DNA of 64,000 bases from Cylicocyclus nassatus (GCA_958299035.1 CATQJL010000112.1:83842636-83906635); one strand, 5' to 3'; shown: positions 45,218 to 57,458, counted from the first letter of the stretch. Numbers and translations are program-made. The notes: generated by a model from the sequence alone, not told the origin.

Positions 45218-45718
45218 AGGTTGTTTCATACTGCCGCACTGACTGCAGCAGTCTGCAGCAGACTGCAGCTGACCACACTGACCGCAACGGCCGCACAGAC
45301 GCTGCATGCTTTCGTAAAAGAGAAAACAATTGCGATTATGTCAAAACACTGTGATTTACGCCTAGGAAGTTCAAAGGTTCCAACTTACTCTCTTCAATGA
45401 AATTTTGGCGATTATTTTTCATTGGTATGCTTATATTTGTTCTGATTTTCCCTTTATTGCACATACCTGTTTTACTTTCGTTCATGTTGTTTTTTGGATC
45501 TAGGCATATATTGTTGTTAATTGTTTGAGCTACAACTATTTATTCCCTCCACCTTTACGGAAGAATACAGCGATCTGTGCGGCCCTTGCGGTCAGTGCGG
45601 TCATGCAGTCCTGCTGCAGTCAGTTGCAGTCAGCTGCGGTCAGTGCGGTCAGCTGCAGTCAGCTGCGGTCTGCTGCAGTCCGCTGCAGTCTGCTAGTGCG
45701 GCAGTCTGAAACAACCCG
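45218..45718. mobile_element. Inverted-repeat element with CTGCAG-rich subterminal repeats
   Basis: The left end AGGTTGTTTCATACTGCCGC pairs with the right end GCGGCAGTCTGAAACAACCC, with TA on both sides (45216-45217 and 45719-45720). Short tandem repeats of CTGCAGTC, GCTGCGGTCAG and GCAGCAGTCTGCAGCAG fill the GC-rich subterminal regions. There is no transposase. Confidence 0.8.
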
Positions 45719-46077
45719 TATGTTTCGATTTCAGAATTCAAGGACTGGTTAAATAACTTTGGGGGCTAGTGGAGTAGTGTATGAGGCGTCACTATGACCA
45801 GATCGAACCCAGGTTTGATCCTGCCCCTTGGCCGACCAAGCCTTCTACCTTCCGGGGCGGTAAAATGTTGCCAGAGTAATGTAAGAGAATAAGAGCACTG
45901 ACTCGCAAATTGGGTGACACACACTCGCAAGTCATTGTGGGAGGCTTGCACGCATTCATAGAGTTCGTTCGGCGCATGCCCGCAAAAGGTATTGATGACG
46001 TCAAATCTTTTATCCTTTTATCCTTCAAAAAAAAAGGGTAATCAAAATAAACAAATTAACAAAAATCAACGTTTCAG

Positions 46078-46494
46078 GGTCACGTGGAGGACTTGGTCGA
46101 TCGCATGGTAATCGGCAGGCAACCACCGACAAAAACACAGAGGGCGACCCAAGGCAACGTACAGTCGACGTCCGCAGCGCTGCCATCACCGCCACCACCA
46201 CAACTATCACAGCAACGCGAAGATCAGACACTTTCACCCCGATCAGCACCCAAAAATTGCATTTTTTGCGGTAAAAGCCACAAGCCTACATACTGTAAGA
46301 CTTATCCGACATCAGTGGCACGGAAGGGACGCATCGCAGAGCTCAGTAGATGCGAGCGATGCTTGGGTCCAGCCACACACAAAACGACCTCTTGTCGTAC
46401 CAGAAGCATATGTTTTTTCTGCCAGGACGCAAAGAGGCTATCAGAGATGACTAAACACCATTCCTTTTTCTGCCATTTCAGGTTTAACAAGTGA
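46078..46494 (+). pseudogene. BEL/Pao-like gag zinc-knuckle fragment
   Basis: The open frame (from about 46084) has a Pro/Gln-rich linker and then three consecutive zinc-knuckle-like modules: CIFCGKSHKPTYC, CERCLGPATHKTTSC and CFFCQDAKRLSEMTKHHSFFC. This triple arrangement is typical of the gag of BEL/Pao LTR retrotransposons of nematodes. A splice-acceptor-like TTTCAG precedes it. A stop follows directly, and no protease, RT, integrase or LTR was found nearby, so it is a fragment. Confidence 0.75.
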
Positions 46495-47034
46495 AACAGC
46501 AAGGAAAAGGAGACCAAGCAGAATACTTCGATTTGTTTAGCTGTATTTGTCACTGATATGCACAGACCTTTCCAAAACCATGTACAATAGTAGAGCACTA
46601 ACTGCAAAAACTCCAAAAAGAAATGACGCAGCACACACTGCAATGACCACAACATGAAATGTACACAGCTCAAATTGGAAAAGTACCAAAGCAATTACGC
46701 ATTTGCAAAATTTAAAATTGTATCAAAAGTATCAAAAAAGGGGAGACAAGAGAAGTCCAGAATAAGACTTATAAGTAACTAACGCAAGAATGACTTAATC
46801 CATTTGTTCAACGTGATATGAAGTGCATTTTGTTCGTGTAACGATAAATAAAACATTTTCACTTTTTTTCTAAGTCTACAGAAAAGGAAAAAGAACAAAC
46901 ACACACCCATAAAAAATCAGAGTACTGACGTACTAAAATACTGACGTGTACTTATTCAAAAGGTTTTCTGCCAGGCTGAGAGTCTCTTTCGTCTGCACAG
47001 TTCGACAGCACGCGTGATGTCGGATTGGCCGAAG

Positions 47035-47360
47035 TGAGCGTTTAAACCGGGACAAAGTTACGGATTTGGCGTCTTCAATACGCACTACTTCATAGTTGAA
47101 GAGGCAACTGTAGCGTGCAAGCTTTTTTACATGAAGTGCGAGTGCAAACTCCAGTGTTAATTTACCATCCTCGGAAGTCTTTCGGTCCAAGTGAGCGTTC
47201 GAAGCGGGGTCGAATCGTACCATTTGCAAATGCCATATAAAGTGTCGTAATGTCCACGATTCAAGAAAGGCAGAGCCGCAGTCAAAGGTATAAGGGGAAA
47301 CGACAAACGAACGATCGGAGCTCGTGATATTTTTGTCTTGCAGAGTAGTTATTCTTTGCC
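47035..47360 (-). repeat. Dispersed repeat, second copy of 44508-44940
   Basis: The same block order as the other copy, including AGGCAGAGCCGCAGT and CTCGTGATATTTTTG. Internal deletions relative to 44508-44940 break the - strand frame. Confidence 0.6.
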
Positions 47361-49768
47361 TTGCAGAATATTTTGTAAAATAGACGTCATCCGTCTAGCC
47401 ACCTCGGCGCAATGCGTGTTAGTGCACACAATTTTGAAAACCCGGATGAGGCGCTGAGGTCTTGCCCGTGTCGGCTCACATCAAGTTGCACAGTACGGCT
47501 AAAGTTTGACGCCAACCGTTTGTTTTTCGTATTTTGATGCTTTTTTTGTTCTTAATATTACGGAAGGACAATGCTGCTAGTCCTAATACTAATAATTCAT
47601 TCCACTTCAGAGAGTAATTATATTATAGCTTTAAACCCCAACTGGATTGCACTAAACTAAAAACAACACAAAAAATATTTTTCATACAAGATCTGCGTCA
47701 AAACAATAAATACAACATGGGATGTTCAGGGAAGTCAATGAAAGATGATACGGAAGATGTTGGGCAAGGATGGTATTCAACAGAAAGCGATAATAATAAA
47801 TGAATTAGAATGTCGTTAAAAAAGTTTCGGGGCATTTGCGGAGATTTTTTTCAAATCGATGTAACTTCAAGCAGATTGGTCTTTTTTAACGCCACAACCC
47901 ATTATCTAGGCATAGCGATCCTGCATAAGCGGCGTCTACTGCGAAAGAGTTGCAGTCGGAGGGTTCGACAACTTGTAATTTCTAAGCGCAAATCGCAAAA
48001 CTTGAGTTCAGCTGCAAGTTAAAAGTTAACGGGGCCTTATTTAGATCACCCATAATTTGCACGATATTCTTTGAAATGCGCAGAATAATGGCAGTTGAAA
48101 GAAAAAATTTCAAAATTTCTATGGTTAAAAAGACTTCCTTTCTTAATGTGCAGATCAGACAAGATTTGACATAGATATCAAAGACGATTGAGAAAAGTTA
48201 AGGCTTCCCTCTATGGCGTAGATAAAAACTTGGTTTCAAAGCCGACCGAGCGCCAAAAATTACGCCAGAAAATGAAATTTCCTAAAGTGCCCTGGAACTT
48301 TCTTTACAACCAAACAATATCATTTTCATTGAAATGTAAAGGCAGCACTATTGTGAAATAGGTATAATAAGATAAGGTAATCAATAGGCTACAAACCCCT
48401 TAAACATATTGCATAACATACATCGAAACCTTGCCTTGTATAGACGGATTTTCGGCTTTTTCGAGGCACCGTAAAAGGTCAGACTATGGCACTAGCTCTC
48501 CACAGCATGTGCGTATCTCTTCAAGAATGGTCCAAGCGGAAACCAGCAATACGACTCACACCTGGCAGTAAACACAAAATATTCCAACACTAAGTCATGC
48601 GGGTTTGAATTTTCACCTGAAGGAGAAGCCTAATCAAGAAAAGAGTTGAAACGACGCGGAAAAAAACGGAAACACGAAACGAAAACGGTCAACTCAACAT
48701 GAAAGACCACAAAAGCAGTTTTGCAATTGATACAGTGCGAAATCAGCTCAAATGCAATGGCTCGGCAGGTCAACAACAGGAAATTCATCGTTCATGTCTG
48801 CCTTGGGTGAGCTAAGTCTAAAACTGTGCTTTCCAGCTTTTAAAGATATTAATAACTCGCTTTTCTGGACGTGGAAGCTGCGGTTTGCTGAAAGAGGTGC
48901 TGAAACCAATAATCCAACTACCAGCGAGATGCGTGGGATGTCTCCACGCATCCGGATATCGCGAGCCAATCGCTTTTTAGAAGGCGGACTCCCGCACAGA
49001 CAGCACTTTCACGTCCGGAATAGCGAGTATCAGACATTTTTATAACCTGCAAGGTACAATTTTGGACTCAGCTTATCCAGGGGGATCGAGAACGATTGAA
49101 ACTTCAAAGTCGTTAATCTGTCGAGCCACTGCCTTTAACGACGTCACCAATTTAGCTGCGTATGCCCACATCGGCTCCAACTCCGGAAAGTTCCGGAACT
49201 TGCCACGATGCGTGCAGTGCAATATTCGATGCGTGGAGTGCAGAATTTATATCCACGGCAGCGGTTTTCGACTATTGTGACGTCATTTCGAAGCGACCGC
49301 CTTGGCCCCTCCTTTTATAGTCGCTTCAATGGTTCAAAGTTTCCGCGGAATGCCCGAGAGATTGCATGAACAACTGTTTCTCAAGCGCAAAGCTGATAGC
49401 TGCTATCTAAAACAGAACTTGGCCTTGTTAGTAGTGATAAGCATTTAGTTTTGCCTTGTTCCTTATTGCTTCTGTTGCTTGTCATGACGCACCCATGTTT
49501 CTGCCGCGTTTGGACGTTCAGCTTTAAGAGCTATTGCTGCTGTTTTCTCTTAAATGGTCAACGATGAGCACTTTATAAAGCACCAAAAAGACCCATGGCT
49601 CTGCCATTGTCAAATTTCGCTACTTTTCCAAATTTTTGTATCAAGTCCCCGAAAAAATCCAATGATTAATGGATAGAGCAAACCCTACACGATATAAAGC
49701 AATTTGTTGCTCTGTTTCATACGATACCGCTCACATTTTTTGGAAAAAAAGATGCGGATGTCGCATCA

Positions 49769-50134
49769 TGTATGAACATCACGGTTGTGTGGCCATATCT
49801 CGCTTCAGAGGGGACGAATTCTGCATCTAAAGCCGCCATTCGACTCAGCTTAGCGCGGCGCATCTGGAATGTCCACTTGGACACAGTAGGAATTCAGATT
49901 CCACAAATCGTTTCAGATGTAGGTTGCCTAGGGGCTTAATGAATAAGCACACTGAGTACCTACCGTAAGCAAAAATCAGAAACGATTCGTGGAATCTGAC
50001 CTTCTACTGCGTCCAAATGGACACTTCTGTACATCAGAAAATGCGCCGCGCCAAGCTGAGTCGAATGGTGGCTTTAGATGCAGAATTCGTCCACATTGAA
50101 GCGAGGCATGGCCACGCGACGGTGATGTTCATAC
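49769..50134. mobile_element. Fold-back MITE in repeat copy 2
   Basis: TGTATGAACATCAC at the left end pairs with GTGATGTTCATACA at the right end. The arms (about 150 bp) include GACGAATTCTGCATCTAAAG and its inverse and GGAATCTGA blocks. It is absent from the corresponding place in copy 1. Confidence 0.8.
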
Positions 50135-50433
50135 ATAATGCTACAATCAAGTCTTTTTTTTGAATGTGAGCGGTATTGTAGCTCGCCATAATTTTTTGTA
50201 AGGTCTAACGTCATTTTCTCCTTTACCGATTTGTTAGGTCTTCGGGAATACAATCATCATGATTTATGTTTCTGAATGAACGCCAAGCTGCACCCTACAA
50301 TAAGATTTGAAATGTGGAACTCGCAAATGCATATTTGCATTCAATTAGTGCTAGACGATAATCCATATCGTAAGTCTCAATTTCGGAGAATTCATTGGTG
50401 TTTGATGCGTATTCGTCTGGGATAAGCCTACTA

Positions 50434-51971
50434 CAGTGCTGGACATAATTATAAAGCCACTCTGGAAATCGTCGTAATTCTCGTTCTTGCCAATGAATCT
50501 GTCTGCAACTTTGCTGTATTGTACGCGTCAACCTACCATGACTCCTCAAAACGGCTTCCAGTCTTGTTGAGTTTGAACGGAAAAAACGTAAAAATTCGAA
50601 AAAGCCCTCTTTGAAAGCTGGACAAAATTATATAGCCACCTGGTTTTTCTAATCACTATCGCATTCGTTCACTCTCAAATTTTTTTTGTACAATAATACC
50701 CCAAAACGTGAAACATTTGCAACACCTACGGCCTGTCATCCTACTCAAATAGAAGCAATCACTGCATTTTTTGCTTTTAAAAGCATCAAAAATCAATCTG
50801 CTTCAACAAACAGCTGGTTTGAAGGGTTTTCAAGCTCTTGTTCATTTCAAATGATAATCATGGAATCTGACCCTTCTGGATAGGTGAAGTGAAGAGAGCT
50901 TTCGTAAACTCTGCGTAATCGCTGATTTTGACGGACAGACTCCAACCTCACCATAGGGTTGAAACGCTTTTAAACCACAAAACTCAGTTTGCAATGTCCA
51001 CAAAGTGCTGAACTTGATTTATTACAGTGCCTACATGGGGATGTAGCTTTCGCAACAACTTTCAGATTTTCCTTAATGATGCGGTAGCGATTTAGACCTG
51101 AAATACTTTCCATGAAAATTCCCTGCGAGCAGAAGATTCGATACAACCCTAGATCTCTTTATTTCCCTCTGTGTTTCATGTCATATTTAACCCAATGAAT
51201 AAGAGTAACTAAGATTTTGAAGTTTTAAGCATCTCCGGTTTTATCTCGTGATCTGAGTTGGCTTTAATTGTGCATGGTGCTCCACTCAACAATCTGTGGA
51301 TGTCCACTGCGGCTGAACCAGAGTGCTCATTCCTGAAATTTTTTCCCAGTCAACGAGTTCACTGTTGTATGGCTGTCGTAATGGCTACATTACAGTATTT
51401 TCTGTCGCTTGAAAATCGAGTTTTGTGATGCAAAAGTGCGTCAACCCTATGGTGAGGTTGGAGTCTGTCCGTCAAAATCAGCAATTACGCAGAGTTTACG
51501 AAAGCGCTCTTCACCTCATCTGTCCAGAAGGATCAGTAGATTTCATCGTTATTATTTGAAATGAACAAGAGCTTGAAAACTCTTCAAACCAGTTGTTTGT
51601 TGAAGCAAACTGATTTTTGGTCCTTTTGAAAGCAAAAAATGCAGTGATCGCTTCTACTTGAGCAGAATGACAGGCCGTAGGGGTTGCAAATGTTTCATAT
51701 TTTGGGGTATTATTGTACGAAAAAATTTGAGAGTCAACGAATGCGATAGTGATTAGAAAAACCAGGTGGCTATATAATTTTGTTCAGCTTTCAAAGAGGG
51801 CTTTTTCGAATTTTTACGTTTTTCTCCGTTCAAACTCAACAAGACTGAAAGCCGTTTTGAGAAGTCATGGTGAGTTGACATGCGCACAATACAGCAAAGT
51901 TTCAGACAGATTCAATGACAAAAACGAAAATTACGACGATTTCGGTGGCTATATAATTATGGCCGGCACTG
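50434..51971. mobile_element. Tc1-like element with ~535-bp inverted repeats
   Basis: The ends CAGTGCTGGACATAATTATA and TATAATTATGGCCGGCACTG are flanked by TA (50432-50433 and 51972-51973). The arms continue with few mismatches to about 50970 and 51437 (CTCACCATAGGGTTG and its inverse), leaving a middle of about 460 bp without a transposase frame. CAGTGCTGGNCA is typical of Tc1-type termini. Confidence 0.88.
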
Positions 51972-52813
51972 TATAATCAGGCGATTTTAGCGAATATTTT
52001 ATTTGTTTGTATCGTATTTCTTGTATTTTTCTAAGCGTTGATTGCTTGCAATGCAAAGGTCAAGTTTCACTATTTTCTTTCTTGCACCGATCCCTAGGAG
52101 AGATCCAAGAAACGGAAGGATTGAGACCTTATAGGATACGAAACAATTGTTTCTCCTTTTCATATTTCTTCATAATTTTCTAATAAAAAATATTAAGTCC
52201 ACCGGATTTTGCACTCTTATCTCAGACAAAAACGCATCGAACACCAAAAAATTTCCAAATTTGAAATTTTTGAAAATGGACCATGATTTCGCACAAATTG
52301 TGCAAAGCAGATGTGCATTTACGGTTTGGAATACTACAGGACCTCGAAATTTTAGGGCGCAGCCTGGAGTTCACTTGAAAACATAATGATTTTACTCCCG
52401 AAGACTCTCAAAGCATGTGCTTTCCAAGAGAGACAAAAATGGAAGAAGGAAGTTTACCGAAATCTGGCAATTTTGCTCGTTAAAAATCCAAAAACTGCGC
52501 AGTGAAATCCAAAACGAACATTATCCTTGGGTTTTCTGACCTCTTCTTTTTGTATAAGCAAATCTGTTCTGATCGAGCTATTCTTTGAAAAATTATGATC
52601 TTTGAAAAAAAAATACCAGAAAATCAATCTCTTAAAGCGATTTTTATAATTTTTTGTCGAAAATCATAACTTTTCAAAGAATAGCGCGACCGGCACAACT
52701 TTGCTCAGCTAGACAAAGGACGATAGAAAACTAAGGCTAGAGGTGCTTTGCATTTTGTTGCGCAGTTTTTGAAATTAGCAATAGAATAGTTAACTTAAGA
52801 CTATAAACCTAAC

Positions 52814-53275
52814 AAGGGAACCGTGTCGAGGCGAAGCGGCCTTTCCAGATAAGACCCATACTGCTTTGAAGAGTGTTAAGCGTTGATTCCAAATCTGCCT
52901 TCCAAATCTGCCAAGCGCCTCTGGACGCCGAGTTATGATCGTTCTTCGGAACGAAAAATGCATGCAGAATTTAGGTAAAATTGATTATCAAAATCTTTCC
53001 AGCGCTCAGATAAAGCAATGTTAAATATTAGCATATTAAATAAAATGTATCCATTGCATAAACAGCTCTGATACCTGACACTGTACCATTTGAGCAAATT
53101 TGGGCGATTTTGCTTCAGTTTTTTGTTCAATTTTTTGACCTAAAAAAGAGCATAACTCGGCGTCCAGAGGCGCTTGGCAGATTTGGAAAGCAGATTTGGA
53201 ATCACCGCTTAATGCTCTTCAAAGCAGTATGGGCCTCATCTGGGAAGGCCACTTCGACTCGACACGGTTCCCTTG
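52814..53275. mobile_element. Harbinger-like MITE (CAAGGGA family), member 2
   Basis: The ends CAAGGGAACCGTGTCGA and TCGACACGGTTCCCTTG are inverted, flanked by TAA on both sides (52811-52813 and 53276-53278). The arms of about 130 bp include CGCCTCTGGACGCCGAGTTA and its inverse. Confidence 0.88.
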
Positions 53276-53280
53276 TAAGT

Positions 53281-53960
53281 TGTATTCAGCGGATTTTACC
53301 GATATGTTCACAAATCTACCACATTATAAAACAAAATCTTAAAGAAATCCTGAAAGTATGTTACCAAAATGCTAATAAAAAGCTTATTGCTTATAATGGT
53401 TACAATTATACTACACTGATACTAAAGAAAATAATAGTACATACACACTAGGTATTATCAAATAGCTGACATACTTTACTTTATAGATTACTTGTTGAAT
53501 AACAGCTATTGCCAATTTGGAAACTTAATATTTAAACAAAAAGGAGGAGTTCCCCAGGGAGGCAGTTGTAGTCCACTAATAGCTGAACTAACACTTGCAT
53601 GGTTTGAATGCAAGTTTTCTAAATCATATATTAACAGCACATTTAAAATCATTTCTTTTAGATACATATTCATATCATCAGATAATAAAAGATGTTTATG
53701 AACACCAAGAATTAAAATCCACCCACTCAGATGATTGCCATTGCAACTATCTTGATCTAATATTTAATACTAAAATGTATAATAAAACAGACGATTTTAA
53801 TTCTAAAGTCAAAAGATTTATCCATGCGGAATCTTGCATTTCCTATAAAATTAAGCAAGTTACTGTATATACGGAATTTTTAAGAACTGCAAGAACTTAT
53901 TCTAAGTTCGACGATTTTCATCAAAAAAAACTCAAACGTATTACTTTTATATAATGGTAA
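53281..53960 (+). pseudogene. AT-rich reverse transcriptase fragment, class uncertain
   Basis: Frames that shift twice read in order: SADFTDMFTNLPH (motif A-like, catalytic D in DMFTNL), LIFKQKGGVPQGGSCSPLI then AELTLAWFE (motif B), a damaged motif C in ISFRYIFISSDNKR, LDLIFNTKMYNKTD, and RFIHAESCISYKIKQV. The motif B text and the AxLxxxxFE spacing fit Penelope-like or related RTs, but the similarity to the elements at 30441 and 24211 is low. The stretch is much richer in A/T than its surroundings. Frameshifts and stops make it non-functional. Confidence 0.72.
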
Positions 53961-54025
53961 TGATAAGCTATTCATAACTACATGCATACTAAGGATGATT
54001 CATAAAAATAGTTTTATTTACTATA

Positions 54026-55044
54026 TTAGGTCATTCCGAAAGTAATTTCGCTTTTTTCAAGCGGGCGCCACATCTGATGGAACAAAGGTTTCTAAGAGAT
54101 CTTGGTAACATTCGAAACAGCATTTCATTCTCTTTCTAAAGGTTATGGAATTATTGCAAAACAGTCAATGAGCTTTCAGAAAATAACCAAGATCTGCGAC
54201 CTATGCTTTTTGAGGTAGTCAAGTTTCACAATTTTTTAAAACTTTCATATCAATCCTCAGAAGGAGTTCAAGTAAAGGTTTGATAGAGTAAACATTATAG
54301 AATACAGTACTGCTTTTTTCTCCTTTCCATAGCTTGTCATACATTTTTAACAGAATTTCAACCGATGCTACCGATTTCCATACTTGTGCAGCTGAATCCT
54401 CGTAGAACATCAAAAGAAAGGCAGCTCGCGCACTATCCGATGCAGCATCTTCTCCTCATTGTAACGTGTGTTTTTTGTTTCCGATTCGTTTAGTTTCCGG
54501 GGGAAAATTATCGTAACTCATTTTTTTAGCGAGCCCCAGGCTGTACCCGAAAAACTCAAATTTGATATTTCGAACCCGTAAACTCTCACTTGCTTTGTAA
54601 AATCAATGCTAACTCATAGTACCATCTTGGTAGTCGCAAATTCCGAAAAATTATGATGTTTGATGCGATTGTGGTTGAAGTGGGCCTGCCAAAATCCGAT
54701 GGTTCTGCTAAAAAATCTTTTAAAAAATTACGGCGAGGTATGAGAAAGGGAAAAAAGTAGCGCTGTATTCTATAAGCTTTACTCTATCGAATCGTTACTT
54801 GAACTCCTTCTGAGGATTGATATGAAAGGTTTAAAAAATCGTGAAACTTGACCATCTCAAAAAGCATGGGTCGCAGATTTTGGTTATTTTCTGAAAGCTC
54901 ATTGACTGTTTTGCAACATTTCCATAACCATTAGAAAGAGAATGAAATGCTGCATCGAACGCTTTCAAGATCTCTTAGAAACCTTTGTTCCATCAGATGT
55001 GGCGCCCGTTTGAAAAAAGCGAAATTACTTTCGGAATGACCTAA
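54026..55044. mobile_element. Mariner-like MITE (TTAGGTCATTCCGAAAGTAA ends)
   Basis: TTAGGTCATTCCGAAAGTAA and its inverse TTACTTTCGGAATGACCTAA are flanked by TA on both sides. The arms of about 290 bp include GGCGCCACATCTGATGGAAC / CTTTTTGAGGTAGTCAAG-type matches and a GATAGAGTAAA motif in each arm. No transposase was found. Confidence 0.9.
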
Positions 55045-55097
55045 TATAACGGCTAATGAGAAAAGTTTTATTGATAAAATTAAGAACTTAGATAAGG

Positions 55098-55105
55098 ACA
55101 CACAC

Positions 55106-55170
<65 letters not shown>

Positions 55171-55189
55171 AACAAACAAACAAACAAAC
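55098..55189. repeat. ACACAT / AC / AAAC microsatellite
   Basis: Twelve or so CACATA units pass into (AC)n and then (AAAC)n. Confidence 0.95.
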
Positions 55190-56212
55190 TACCCATGAGA
55201 TAAGATGCTCTAATCACTAGTTTGCTAGGAATTGCATACCTTTAAATCATCACTGAGTATTAATATGGTACGCACATGCAACATCTTCTTTACCTTTTAC
55301 CTCTTCATCATTTCCTCTGCATGGTTTTGGACAAGGTTGTCAAGCACGTAAGTTCTTTTCTCCTTTTGGTTCTATTTGGCGCTCCCCCCTTACTAAAGAG
55401 TTCCGGGTAGGGTCGATACTAATACATTACTCCTTCTAAGGGTAGGAACGAAACGGAGTTATCAAGTCCACCATACATACAAATTTTTTTAGAACTTTCT
55501 ATCTATCTTTTCCTTGTGCTACATTTTTATTGTGTTTCTGCCTAATACCAGTTGTTCCTAGGAAATAATGTCGCGTCGCATCATGTTTTATTGTGCAATA
55601 TCGCGGTAGGGTGAGCACGAATAAGAGTGAATGGGATATCGACCGCTAGACCAAAGCAAGCTCCACAAAAGGAAGCTTGAACATTTGCGGCAGGTTAATT
55701 TGCATAGAATTCGGAGCCAAGTTTCAAAATCCATCAAAGGCCTAAAAATTTGTATCTCTTTTCAATTTGTATCTCTGTTTCTATCTAACTTTGACTTGCT
55801 CACGCACACTCTCTCTATGTCAGACACTGGTATGCACATGACTTTTGGATGAATGAAAAGACGAAATTTTCAAAGCAATTGATCTGATTTCGTCAACGTA
55901 TGAGCCTCTGTTAAATAAGTGTTTGTTTAGTATAAATTTTTGGAAGTATAATAACGAACTTTAGCTTTTCATATGAGCTAATTTTGGAGAAAAACACATT
56001 TATTGCAAAAAAAACCAAAAAAACGCTCACATTCTCACTTTTGACCTATTTTGTTCCTCGTATTCTAGCCATAAGAAATCCAAATGTATACGTGGATGTC
56101 CGATGTGGAGAAAGCCTGAGCAAATGTGAGCCCCGTAGGAATTCTATAGGCTGAGAATCAATTTTTTGAGTATTTGAAACTATTTTGCTTCAGATTGCAA
56201 CTCAAAGTTTGC
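55190..56212. other. Intergenic, nothing recognised
   Basis: No exon structure, inverted repeat or RNA gene that I can support. Confidence 0.4.
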
Positions 56213-56216
56213 TTAA

Positions 56217-56651
56217 AGGCAGCGTCCCACCAGAATGGCGGTACCTGGCTCTCGTAATGATGTAATAGTAGACCCCCTACCCAAGCGATGACTGAAGTTC
56301 GGAGAGAAAAAGGGCGTCTACCAAGCCTGAAATTTTGAAATTTGCTCCGAAAGTGGGCCGAATCTTACGGTAGGGCCGAACGCCATCCACACGGCACTAT
56401 CGATTTGCAGAACCAGAGTGCGTATAGCGCACACATCATGAGCACAGGTACCCGCAACCACTCTGCGTCTCTACCTTGCATGCACCTCGCACTCGCCCGA
56501 TCCTACCGTAGGATTCGGCTCACTTTCGGAGCAAATTTCAGGCTTTGTAAACCTCCTTTTTTGCTCCGAACTTCAGTCATCGCTTAGGTAGGGGGTCTAC
56601 TATTACATCATTACGAGAGCCAGATACTCCCAGTCTAGTGGGACACTGCCT
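56217..56651. mobile_element. MITE with TTAA duplication, copy 1
   Basis: The ends AGGCAGCGTCCCACCAG and CTAGTGGGACACTGCCT are inverted and abut TTAA on both sides (56213-56216 and 56652-56655). The arms run about 100 bp (CGTAATGATGTAATAGTAGA and its inverse). TTAA targets are typical of piggyBac-type transposons. Confidence 0.85.
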
Positions 56652-56655
56652 TTAA

Positions 56656-56948
56656 AGGCAGCATCCCACCAGATAAGGGAGTACCTGGCTTTGGTACATA
56701 AATGTGAAACTAGACCTCCTAACTAAGCGATGACGGAAGTTTGCAGCGTGAAAGGGGGTCTATGAAGTCTCGAAATTGCCCCCAAGTGGCCCGAATCTTC
56801 CGGTAGGCCCGCAATTCGAACCGCAAGGCCAGTGCACCCATAGCGCACACAGTCATGAGTGCAAGGTTTCACAACGACTCTGCGTCTCTACCTTGCATCC
56901 ATCTCGTACTCGTCCGAGCCTACCGTAAGATTCGGGCCACTTAGGGGT
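56656..56948. mobile_element. MITE with TTAA target, copy 2, right end lost
   Basis: It starts AGGCAGCATCCCACCAGATA directly after the shared TTAA and follows copy 1 (CTAGACCTCCTAACTAAGCG, CCCGAATCTTCCGGTAGG). It loses homology after CCGTAAGATTCGGGCCACTT. Confidence 0.75.
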
Positions 56949-57180
56949 AGATATGTAGTAGATACGTTCTACTATCCACATGCCTTCCTCGTGCTCCATA
57001 ATGGTGGCTTTGAACCTTATCGGAGAAGGTGACCGTGACGAACCAAACAACCGCTCTTTTACAAAAAGTACAGTCTGGTAAGGTCGGTAAGTTCGAGAAA
57101 GGGGACAATGGCCACGTGACCTATGTCTCTGAACAGATATTTTCTTAATTTCTTAGCTGAAAACTCAAAAATCAAGGAAT

Positions 57181-57458
57181 TATCGTCGACTCTAAAAATC
57201 GTGACGACGGTCTGCAGTGCGGCCAGTGCGCGCCGCACGGCACCCACCTAGTGATTCGCCCAAATTACGTGGAAAAGGTGAGTTCTTGTAATTTTTCTTT
57301 TTCTTTTTGCATCTTTTTTGCTTGCAGGAACTTTCATGGCTACCGCAGGGAGCCTACACTGCAGAGAAGCAAGATTGCCCTACGATAAAGCGGCAGTGCC
57401 GTGCGGCGCGCACTGGCCGCACTGCAGACCGTCGTCACGATTTTTAGAGTCGACGATA
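57181..57458. mobile_element. MITE with 63-bp perfect inverted repeats
   Basis: The left arm TATCGTCGACTCTAAAAATC... and the right arm are exact inverse copies over 63 bp, through GCAGTGCGGCCAGTGCGCG. The centre of about 150 bp is AT-rich. Perfect arms point to a young copy. Confidence 0.85.

Larger units (their letters stand above)
47690..52410 (+). repeat. Long dispersed repeat, copy 2
   Basis: Collinear with 18127-23046. It starts at AATACAACATGGGATGTTCA and runs through ACATACATCGAAACCTTG, GCGCAAAGCTGATAGCTGCT and AAGCTGCACCCTAC to GCAGCCTGGAGTTCACTTG. It carries its own insertions (49769-50134 and 50434-51971) and lacks those of copy 1. No intact gene was recognised. Confidence 0.65.

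Noticed and set aside
45785..45850. tRNA-like B-box (GGGTTCGATCTGG on the - strand)
   Set aside because: No matching A-box, acceptor stem or anticodon arm could be formed, so no tRNA or tRNA-derived element is called.
54931..55179. Frame of Met-Cys-Val repeats on the - strand
   Set aside because: A translation of the CACATA microsatellite; not a gene.
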